A DNA stretch of 16,853 bases, from the NCBI GenBank assembly GCA_913031555.1, contig CAJWDO010000010.1, forward strand, positions 1 to 16,853. The letters are read 5' to 3'. The translations under genes were made by a program, and so were the position numbers. Numbering within the stretch: the stretch's first letter is position 1; each line of letters starts with the position of its first letter. Shown here in pieces: positions 1-5,337 of the stretch. This DNA is from an uncultured Alphaproteobacteria bacterium (GTDB taxonomy: Bacteria; Pseudomonadota; Alphaproteobacteria; Puniceispirillales; Puniceispirillaceae). Under the pieces are notes generated by a model that was not told the origin of the DNA, did not search any database, and worked only from the letters and a program-made list of their open reading frames with translations.

Positions 1-425
1 CCTGCAGTATCAAGCTTTGTTGGCGGGATCACGATTGCTTCACCATCGACGCCGATGATGCGCCTGTTGTCGGTTGTGACTAAATATCCATTATTATCAA
101 TAAGGTAAGATCCATCACGTGAGAATGTAACTTCGCCATCATCAGGTTTGAGCGCGACAAACATGCCACCGCCATTTACCGCCAAATCGAGGGAATTGTT
201 GGTCACACGGAGTGACCCTTGCTTGTGATCCTGTCGACGAGGCTCTTCATGAACCACACCAAATCCGATGTTCAGTCCCGGGATAGGAACGTCTTCGGCG
301 TATGAGTGGAGAAAATTTCCTTCACTGCGCTTGAAGCCAGTCGAGCCTGAGTTCGCTATATTGTTGGAAATGATGGAGATGTCTGTTGTCGCCATCTTTA
401 TTGCGTTGCGAATGGTCGAAATCAT
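1..425 (-). CDS. Flagellar hook/basal-body rod family protein, N-terminal part (cut by the left edge)
   Basis: Reading leftward from an ATG at 425 gives about 141 residues with no stop before the edge. The N-terminus has the hallmark of the flagellar axial family (FlgE/FlgF/FlgG): a helix ending in ISNNIANSGSTGFKRS (residues 19-34), which packs in the rod/hook core. Later come a QGSLRVTNNSLDLAVNGGGMF block and an FSRDGSYLIDNNGYLVT block, both typical of the family. It forms part of the rod or hook outside the inner membrane, exported by the flagellar type III system, so no signal peptide is expected. The missing C-terminal half prevents a choice between FlgE, FlgF and FlgG; the closely spaced DGxY/GYLVT blocks lean towards FlgF/FlgG. 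A sigma-54-type promoter lies just upstream (458-473), consistent with mid/late flagellar regulation. The family call is secure; the exact member is not. Confidence 0.88.
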   Translation of the reverse strand, partial: MISTIRNAIKMATTDISIISNNIANSGSTGFKRSEGNFLHSYAEDVPIPGLNIGFGVVHEEPRRQDHKQGSLRVTNNSLDLAVNGGGMFVALKPDDGEVTFSRDGSYLIDNNGYLVTTDNRRIIGVDGEAIVIPPTKLDTA

Positions 426-457
426 GATGCCCTCGTCTGTCTGATCACCGATAGCTC

Positions 458-473
458 TTCAATTTTCGTGCCA
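458..473 (-). promoter_or_regulatory. Sigma-54 (-24/-12) promoter of the flagellar gene
   Basis: On the minus strand the sequence reads TGGCACG-AAAA-TTGAA, which matches the RpoN consensus TGGCACG-N4-TTGCW in all but one core position, with exact spacing. Transcription would start near 448, leaving a short leader before the ATG at 425. Alphaproteobacterial hook and basal-body operons are commonly RpoN-dependent (Caulobacter), so context supports it. Confidence 0.8.
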
Positions 474-481
474 AATCGGAT

Positions 482-527
482 GCGGCATATCGTTCCGCGC
501 TTAGCGGTTGCGATTTTCACGGAAAAT
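482..527. promoter_or_regulatory. Cluster of short inverted repeats in the flagellar/NHLP intergenic region (possible activator sites)
   Basis: Three small palindromes lie between the divergent genes. GCGG (482-485) pairs with CCGC (495-498), the same CCGC pairs with GCGG (504-507), and ATTTTC (513-518) pairs perfectly with GAAAAT (522-527) across 3 bases. They sit just upstream of the sigma-54 promoter of the minus-strand gene and within 100 bases of the start of the plus-strand gene. This is where an RpoN-dependent activator such as an FlbD/NtrC-type protein could bind. The repeats are visible; the binding role is inferred. Confidence 0.35.
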
Positions 528-583
528 GGCATCATGTCAGTGTATTTCGCATTGTTTATCAAGTTAAGTTATCAGGTCGCCGC

Positions 584-964
584 ATGAGCCAGACCACGAA
601 AAACGCGTTGGTTCCCGTACCGCCGAAACAGTTGCCTGCGAAGCGGGCGACAGGGCCGCGTTATGACCTTGTTTCGGACAAGGTGACCTTTACCTCGCGA
701 GAAGATGTGCGAGCGCGGCTGCCCGACATTCTTGGCAAGGCGCTGGCGCTAATCTGGATAGACCGCGAATTTGCCGATGTTTTTTCCCGAGATCCACAGG
801 GAACACTTGAAAGGGAAGGCGTTCTTCTTCCCGAAAACACGTCGATCGAGTTTCAGAAGCCTGGCACCGACAGGCCGCGTATCGTTGTCTATGAACGTCG
901 GCCCAACTCGAATTTCAAACTCCGTATCCTTTATCTACAGCTTGTCATGATGGCAGGTCGGTAG
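584..964 (+). CDS. Stand-alone NHLP-like (nitrile hydratase alpha-type leader fold) small protein
   Basis: 126 residues, soluble, no signal peptide. After a proline- and lysine-rich start (residues 1-27), residues about 44-103 follow the pattern of the nitrile-hydratase-like leader fold. A helix runs into DREFADVFSRDPQGTLEREG, then LPENTSIEF, then a charged turn and a closing strand RIVVYER. In NHLP precursors this domain recruits modifying enzymes and is followed by Gly-Gly and a Cys/Ser/Thr-rich core. Here it is followed only by about 20 residues of basic/hydrophobic sequence with no Gly-Gly, Cys or Thr. The metal-binding cysteine motif of true nitrile hydratase alpha is also absent. No Shine-Dalgarno sequence is visible before the ATG, and no better in-frame start exists. 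It heads a rightward cluster of small genes, divergent from a flagellar gene. The fold assignment is by eye and moderate; function is unknown. Confidence 0.6.
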   Translation: MSQTTKNALVPVPPKQLPAKRATGPRYDLVSDKVTFTSREDVRARLPDILGKALALIWIDREFADVFSRDPQGTLEREGVLLPENTSIEFQKPGTDRPRIVVYERRPNSNFKLRILYLQLVMMAGR

Positions 965-974
965 GATGAATTAA

Positions 975-1616
975 GTGCCTCGTCCTGGAAATATCGTAAC
1001 AACGATTCTGGCCACATGCGTCTTTTGCCTGAGCATCTCCCTGTTACATCTTCCTGTGTCGGCACAGATCGACACCAGCAACGCCACCTTCAACGAGGCG
1101 ATTCAGGCGGTCAAGGACAGGAATTTCCGACACGCGGTCAGGCTGTTTTCGCTGCAGGCGAATAACAACCAGCATGACGCACAGTACAATCTTGCGCTGC
1201 TGATGCATGCCGGCACGGGTGCACCGCAGGACTTTGCCGCGGCGCTCACCTGGTCATGGGCTGCGCAACTTGGCGGGATCGAGGCTGCCGAGGAGTTGGC
1301 GGACGAATTGACCGGCTATTTGCCGGCAGACACCATCGAGGAGATTCGCAAGGCTGTGGCAAGGCGTCTCAAGTCACGCATCAAGGACGGCGATCCGGCC
1401 GCCATCCCGCAATTTGCCAGATATAACCTGCTGATGCTTGAAGAGCCGAACTATGATATGGCCTATATCTGGTTCTCAATCGCCGCTGCGCTCGGCCTGG
1501 AAGGTGCGATGGTCGCCCGCGACGATGCGCGCGAAAGTGTCGAGGATGAGAAAATTGTCGAGCTTCAGCGCGAGGCTGGCACGATTTATGAAACGCTGGA
1601 CATCAAGCTTGACTGA
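975..1616 (+). CDS. Secreted Sel1/TPR-like repeat protein
   Basis: 213 residues starting at GTG, 10 bases after the stop of the preceding gene, with a weak TAGGA upstream. Residues 1-30 form a classical Sec signal peptide with a long hydrophobic core and a likely cleavage after VSA (30/31), so the product should be periplasmic. The rest is helical, with Sel1-type units: DRNFRHAVRLF...AQYNLALLMHAGTG (about 49-83), PQDFAAALTWSWAAQLGG (about 84-101), and a later YDMAYIWFSIAAALG unit. Sel1 repeats are protein-protein interaction scaffolds, often in the cell envelope. An ATG two codons upstream in the same frame is closed at once by TAA, so GTG is the only sensible start. The neighbours suggest an operon with the NHLP-like gene and a link to the flagellum or envelope. 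The partner is unknown. Confidence 0.8.
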   Translation: MPRPGNIVTTILATCVFCLSISLLHLPVSAQIDTSNATFNEAIQAVKDRNFRHAVRLFSLQANNNQHDAQYNLALLMHAGTGAPQDFAAALTWSWAAQLGGIEAAEELADELTGYLPADTIEEIRKAVARRLKSRIKDGDPAAIPQFARYNLLMLEEPNYDMAYIWFSIAAALGLEGAMVARDDARESVEDEKIVELQREAGTIYETLDIKLD

Positions 1617-1655
1617 CGGCTGTCAGGTGCTTGCAGACAGCGAAGGAGGCTGAAG

Positions 1656-1865
1656 ATGGATGTAAAGGTTCACTGGATTATCGACGGGGTCGCCGAACTT
1701 GAAGTCGAAACGATGGAAGAAGCAGAAAAGAAGGTTGACGATCTGCTTCGTGATATTATAGGAAAAAATCCTAATATAGTGGAAATACTCGGCGCTCGCG
1801 CCGTTCAGGGCAAAGCGTATTTGCCCGGCTCAGAAGATGATATCGATGTACAGCAGGACCAATAG
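1656..1865 (+). CDS. Small acidic protein of unknown function (69 aa)
   Basis: A strong AAGGAGG (1643-1649), 6 bases before the ATG, supports expression. The product is acidic, with no signal or membrane segment. It looks like a small alpha/beta domain: strand KVHWIID, strand AELEVE, helix MEEAEKKVDDLLRDII, then strand IVEILGARAV and a loop QGKAYLPGSEDD. I do not recognise the family by name, but the balanced fold, the RBS and the position 39 bases after the Sel1 gene make it a real gene. Its last 29 bases overlap the start of the next gene, so the two are probably translationally coupled. Function unknown. Confidence 0.7.
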   Translation: MDVKVHWIIDGVAELEVETMEEAEKKVDDLLRDIIGKNPNIVEILGARAVQGKAYLPGSEDDIDVQQDQ

Positions 1866-2127
1866 ACGCCATTTCATCCAAATGGCAGCAATATCCGTAA
1901 CCAGCCTTGTGGCGCCGCCTGTGCTGGCGGCCGGGCGTACCTACCAACCACGAAACGAGGATGACAGTCCAAAGCTGGAGCTTTGCCGGTTGCGCCGCCG
2001 CGAATATGCCGATGGCGGAACCAACTGCATATATGCGCGGCAAAGTGGTGGCAAGGATGCCGTTATCCGGGTCGATGACGCCAAGGTACGATGTCAGGCA
2101 GAATATCAGTGCAAGCGCGACCAGTGA
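1837..2127 (+). CDS. Small exported protein with Tat-like signal and four cysteines
   Basis: 96 residues from the ATG at 1837; an in-frame ATG at 1846 is an alternative start. The N-terminus reads TNRRHFIQ followed by a hydrophobic stretch (MAAISVTSLVAPPVLA) and an AxA-like cleavage near LAAG, a close match to a twin-arginine signal (S/T-RR-x-F-L-K). The mature part is only about 62 residues, basic, and contains four cysteines (ELC, TNC, VRC, YQC), suggesting two disulfides or a metal site. Twin-arginine signals usually export folded or cofactor-bearing proteins, so use on such a small protein is notable. It overlaps the preceding gene by 29 bases and is the last gene of the rightward cluster. 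I do not recognise a family. It could instead be a Sec substrate with a chance RR pair. Confidence 0.6.
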   Translation: MISMYSRTNRRHFIQMAAISVTSLVAPPVLAAGRTYQPRNEDDSPKLELCRLRRREYADGGTNCIYARQSGGKDAVIRVDDAKVRCQAEYQCKRDQ

Positions 2128-2193
2128 GTGCCACCGGTCGTTGCAGATAAGGCCATCGACGGGCAGTGTCCCCGGTAGCTGGCGCCCCGGTGA

Positions 2194-2919
2194 TCAACGC
2201 CCACGGCAATCAATGCCATTGAAGTCACCAAGCGACTCAAGATCATCAACATAGACAAGACCGGCTTCGGCAAGGCGCTCGCGCATGCCGTAGAGATCAA
2301 GGCCAGGCGCGCCGTCGGCGAGTTTCTGGCGCTTTGCCTCTTCAGCGTCAAGACGCGCCTGCGCACTCTCCATCACCGCCTCGGCCTGTGCGCAGGCAAC
2401 GACCGCGACACCATCATCATCCGCGGCGATGACATCACCCGGGAACACAAGCTGGCCAGCACAGACAACCGGCACATTCACCGCGCCAAGGGTATTCTTC
2501 ACCGTTCCCATCGACGAGACAGCTCGTGACCAGACGGGAAAATCCATCTCCTGAAGGTCGGCCACATCGCGAACGCCGGCATCGCTGATCAGCCCCTTCA
2601 CACCGCGTGCCTGCGCCGAAGTGGCTAGAAGATCACCGAAATATCCATCCGTGCATGGCGATGTCGTTGCCAGCACCAGAACATCGCCGGGCTGGCACAG
2701 CTCAATCGCCACATGAACCATCCAATTGTCACCCGGTGCCGCCAGAATGGTCACGGCCGTACCACCGATCCGTGCCCCGGGATAGATTGGTCGCAAGGCC
2801 GGATCGAGAAGACCCGTCCGCCCCTGCGCCTCATGAACCGTCGAGGCACCGGCAGCGCCAAGACGCGCCGCCAGCGCCGAATCCGTACGTTCGATATTCC
2901 TGACAGCAACATGCTTCAT
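2194..2919 (-). CDS. ligK: 4-carboxy-4-hydroxy-2-oxoadipate aldolase (RraA-fold, LigK-type)
   Basis: 241 residues of the RraA/HMG-CHA aldolase fold. It would cleave 4-carboxy-4-hydroxy-2-oxoadipate to pyruvate and oxaloacetate, the last step of protocatechuate 4,5-cleavage; the family also decarboxylates oxaloacetate. Seen: a GDLLATSAQARGVKGLISDAGVRD block (residues 95-118) with the substrate/metal-binding Arg-Asp pair at 117-118, and a PGDVIAADDDGVAVV strand-turn typical of the family. The length matches LigK/ProA aldolases (about 230 residues) rather than the shorter RraA regulator, and the C-terminal helix ends in a YGMRERLAEAGLVYVDD tail. The ATG at 2919 has GGGAGGG upstream. It lies 45 bases downstream of ligB in the same direction, which supports the aldolase assignment over RraA. 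Confidence 0.87.
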   Translation of the reverse strand: MKHVAVRNIERTDSALAARLGAAGASTVHEAQGRTGLLDPALRPIYPGARIGGTAVTILAAPGDNWMVHVAIELCQPGDVLVLATTSPCTDGYFGDLLATSAQARGVKGLISDAGVRDVADLQEMDFPVWSRAVSSMGTVKNTLGAVNVPVVCAGQLVFPGDVIAADDDGVAVVACAQAEAVMESAQARLDAEEAKRQKLADGAPGLDLYGMRERLAEAGLVYVDDLESLGDFNGIDCRGR

Positions 2920-2964
2920 GAGTTTTGCCCTCCCGCATCGGTTCTTTCATCTATTTGAAAATAT

Positions 2965-3804
2965 TCAGTTATTTTCAAGAATAATGGCGCCATAGGCGGT
3001 TGCCGAAACCGGTATGTGGTACAGCCGATATACTTCGCGCACATTTTCGTTCAGTGCGCCCCGCATCACATTCCACATGATCATCTCAATCCCCTCAGCC
3101 CCGGCTTCACGGATGAACTCGGTATGCGTCAGGCGCGTGTTGGCCATCGGATCATTCACCAGATTATCCAGAAACATCCTGTCAAAATCCGGATTGACGA
3201 CGCCGGCACGTTCCCCACCAAGCTGGTGTGACAAGCCACCGGTACCCCAGATACCAACCGTGATATCGTCGGGGAAACTGTCAATCGCACGGCGGATCGC
3301 CTGGCCAAGCTTGTAACAGCGAAGCGGCGTCGGCTGTGGATGTTGAATGACATTCACACACAACGGAATCACCTTTGTCGGCCAGGCTGCCGGCTGGTCA
3401 TAGGCAATCGACATTGGCACCGTGAGTCCATGATCGACATCGAAATCAGCCGTCACAGCCATGTCGAATTCATCCAGAATCAGGCTTTCAACGAGATGCC
3501 AGGCCAGTTCCGGATGGCCTTCGACAACCGGCACCTTGCGCGGGCCCCATCCTTCATCGGCGGGCTGAAAACTCTCGGCAACGCCCATCATGAAGGTCGA
3601 ATAATGGTTTAGCGCCATCGAGGTCGCGTGGTCATTGAACACGACAATGGTGACATCCGGAACATTCTCGGCATGCCAGGCGCGCAAGGGCGCAAAACCT
3701 TCGAACAACTTGGCCCAATAGGGCTCATCCGTTTTCCCATTATCCATCGCGGCACCGACGCCCGGCACATGCGATGTTCCCATGCCGGCAACAAGTCTAG
3801 CCAT
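2965..3804 (-). CDS. ligB: Protocatechuate 4,5-dioxygenase beta subunit (type II extradiol dioxygenase)
   Basis: 279 residues from the ATG at 3804. An upstream in-frame start at 3852 would add 16 residues outside the family, and AAGGAG lies 7 bases before 3804. LigB carries the non-haem Fe(II) site that opens the ring of protocatechuate between C4 and C5. The iron ligands of Sphingobium LigB (His12, His61, Glu242) line up with His12 (MGTSHVPG), His59 (FNDHAT) and Glu240 (EGIEMIMW). The second-sphere histidines match His125 (DVDHGL) and His193 (GLSHQLGG). All catalytic residues are therefore present. The start overlaps the end of ligA by 8 bases, as expected for subunits made in equal amounts. 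Gallate or another 3,4-dihydroxy aromatic acid remains possible as substrate. Confidence 0.92.
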   Translation of the reverse strand: MARLVAGMGTSHVPGVGAAMDNGKTDEPYWAKLFEGFAPLRAWHAENVPDVTIVVFNDHATSMALNHYSTFMMGVAESFQPADEGWGPRKVPVVEGHPELAWHLVESLILDEFDMAVTADFDVDHGLTVPMSIAYDQPAAWPTKVIPLCVNVIQHPQPTPLRCYKLGQAIRRAIDSFPDDITVGIWGTGGLSHQLGGERAGVVNPDFDRMFLDNLVNDPMANTRLTHTEFIREAGAEGIEMIMWNVMRGALNENVREVYRLYHIPVSATAYGAIILENN

Positions 3805-4195
3805 TCTCGGACTCCTTCTTCGAGCGGTTGCCGTCAATCGGACGGCCGCCATTGATCATCATTTCCTGAAATTCCTCAAAGCTCATCGGCGGCGACGACA
3901 TCTTGCCATACATCACCTGCGGTGGGTGTCTGTCATGGCTGACGATCTTGAAGGTGTAATACACATTCGCGCCAAGCTGCAGCAGGAGAATATAGTCTCG
4001 GTCAAGCACCGCCTGGCGCTGTTCGTCCGTCATCGGAAATTTCTGCAGATAGGCCATTTCATCACGGCCGAATTCCTCGCGGCATTCGGCCTTGTTCAAC
4101 GACATGCAGAACATGTTCAGATGATACCCCTTACGGTAACTCCGGCTGTCGAGAACATAAGTTCCCGGAACATCGTCATAGTCGCGGCTGATCAT
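3797..4195 (-). CDS. ligA: Protocatechuate 4,5-dioxygenase alpha subunit
   Basis: 132 residues from the ATG at 4195, beginning MISRDYDDVPGT. The longer reading from 4243 is rejected because a perfect AGGAGG lies 6 bases before 4195 and the extra bases overlap the operator palindromes. LigA is the small helical subunit that caps the LigB active site. Sequence blocks match the family in order: DDVPGTYVLDSRSYRKGYHLNMFCMSL (compare DDIPGT and RKGYNLNQFAMSL in the Sphingobium protein), REEFGRDEMAYL, a LDRDYILLLQLGANVYY region, and a C-terminal MSFEEFQEMMINGGRPIDGNRS block (compare EEYAQMMIDGGR). Subunits are separate here, unlike the fused gallate dioxygenases. It is the first gene of the ligABK unit and divergent from a LysR regulator. 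Confidence 0.9.
   Translation of the reverse strand: MISRDYDDVPGTYVLDSRSYRKGYHLNMFCMSLNKAECREEFGRDEMAYLQKFPMTDEQRQAVLDRDYILLLQLGANVYYTFKIVSHDRHPPQVMYGKMSSPPMSFEEFQEMMINGGRPIDGNRSKKESENG
3812..3817 (-). promoter_or_regulatory. Ribosome binding site deciding the ligB start
   Basis: AAGGAG on the minus strand, 7 bases before the ATG at 3804 and inside the end of ligA. It fixes the ligB start at the conserved MARLVAGMGTSH rather than the longer reading from 3852. Confidence 0.7.
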
Positions 4196-4201
4196 CGCGC
4201 T

Positions 4202-4207
4202 CCTCCT
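4202..4207 (-). promoter_or_regulatory. Ribosome binding site deciding the ligA start
   Basis: A perfect AGGAGG on the minus strand, 6 bases from the ATG at 4195. It places the start 16 codons downstream of the longest possible reading and frees the region to 4243 for regulation. Confidence 0.8.
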
Positions 4208-4220
4208 GCTGCTCGCATTG

Positions 4221-4292
4221 TGTACCACCCTTGTTGAGTTCAACAGTAGCTGTTATCGTTTTTGGTACAAACATTTAATTTTTGAACAGTTC
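4221..4292. promoter_or_regulatory. Divergent lig/LysR operator region with nested palindromes
   Basis: The 101-bp gap between ligA and the LysR gene carries several perfect inverted repeats. TGTTGA-GT-TCAACA lies at 4232-4245. AACAG-TAG-CTGTT lies at 4242-4254 and overlaps the first. An outer pair TGTACC (4221-4226) / GGTACA (4264-4269) brackets both, and GAAC-A-GTTC (4284-4292) sits just before the LysR start. The first has the T-N11-A character of LysR-family recognition sites. Overlapping palindromes in a divergent promoter fit a regulator that represses itself and activates the lig genes when inducer is bound. Repeats are seen; the binding is inferred. Confidence 0.6.
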
Positions 4293-4296
4293 GTTC

Positions 4297-5217
4297 ATGA
4301 AATGGAACATTGACGACCTTCCGGCCTTTGTCGCGGTTGCCGACCTTGGCGGCATATCGGCGGCGGCGCGCCATTTGGGAACGCCCAAATCAAGCATCAG
4401 CCGGGTGATTACGCGGCTTGAGGATGATGTCGGCCTGCAATTGTTCCTGCGCGATAACAGAGCGCTGCGGCTGACAGCTGACGGGACACAGTTCTATCGC
4501 CATGCGCGACGCATTCTTGACCAGGTTGAAACCGCCACAGCAGAACTGGCGGGGTTGCATGAAACGCCGCGTGGTGAATTGACCGTCGCGTTGCCGATGG
4601 CGTTCAGTCGCGAGATTGTCGCTCCGCATCTCGGAGGATTCCGCGAGCTTTACCCGGACATAAGGCTTGATGTCCGCATAGGCAGTGGCCAACCCGACCT
4701 GCTGCGGGATCAGATCGACCTTGCCGTCATCGTTGGCGCAGCGCCAAATTCCGATCTGATGCAGCAGCGCCTGATCAACACACCACTGATCTGGATTGCC
4801 AGCCCGGAAACAGCTGCGGGTCTGCCTACGTCCTTTGAGTCGAAGGGAACAGGCGAGATGATCACCGTGGCGGAAACCCGCTATGTCGGCAATGTGATTG
4901 AGATAGTCACCCCCTCAGGCGAGCAGGCCGGTGTGGGGCTTGACCTGTCCCGGCTTGTGCAGGTCAATGACCCGCTGATCGTGCGGGACATGGTGGCCAG
5001 TGGATGCGGCCTGTCATTCGCACCACGTATTTATTGTGAGACCGGACTTGCCGATGGCACACTGGTGCAGATGTATCCGGATTGCCAGATCAGGCGGGAA
5101 TCAAGCCTGTCCCTGCTCTTTCCAGGCCATCGCCTGCTGCCTCTAAAAGCCCGTGTCTTCATCGATTTCCTGAAGGAAATCTGTGGCCATCAACCGACTG
5201 ACGGGGATATATTGTGA
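4297..5217 (+). CDS. LysR-family transcriptional regulator, divergent from ligABK
   Basis: 306 residues from the ATG at 4297; a TTG five codons earlier is possible but would run into the palindrome at 4284-4292. The N-terminal winged helix-turn-helix is clear: FVAVADLGGISAAARHLGTPKSSISRVITRLEDDVGLQLFLR, followed by the linker helix (LTADGTQFYRHARRILDQVE). From about residue 90 begins the periplasmic-binding-protein-like inducer domain (GELTVALPMAFSREIVAPHLGGFRELYPDIRLDVRIG ... DLAVIVG). Length is normal for the family. Position and the palindromic intergenic region suggest control of ligABK, with protocatechuate or a ring-cleavage product as inducer. The effector cannot be read from sequence. 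Confidence 0.92.
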   Translation: MKWNIDDLPAFVAVADLGGISAAARHLGTPKSSISRVITRLEDDVGLQLFLRDNRALRLTADGTQFYRHARRILDQVETATAELAGLHETPRGELTVALPMAFSREIVAPHLGGFRELYPDIRLDVRIGSGQPDLLRDQIDLAVIVGAAPNSDLMQQRLINTPLIWIASPETAAGLPTSFESKGTGEMITVAETRYVGNVIEIVTPSGEQAGVGLDLSRLVQVNDPLIVRDMVASGCGLSFAPRIYCETGLADGTLVQMYPDCQIRRESSLSLLFPGHRLLPLKARVFIDFLKEICGHQPTDGDIL

Positions 5218-5337
5218 GCAGCTTTGGAATGTTTCTCAGGTCCAAGCAAATTATGTTACCTCTAATGAGAAGTGCCAATTGGAATCTATGCCCGAATTGT
5301 CAGAACCTGTTGAACGTCAAAAAATGATTGCACTTTC

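Noticed and set aside
2132..2192. CACCGG/CCGGTG pair between the Tat-like gene and ligK as a terminator
   Set aside because: Arms are about 50 bases apart, with no run of T; likely chance in GC-rich sequence.
4196..4243. 16-residue N-terminal extension of LigA
   Set aside because: Overlaps the operator palindromes and lies upstream of a perfect AGGAGG that serves the ATG at 4195.
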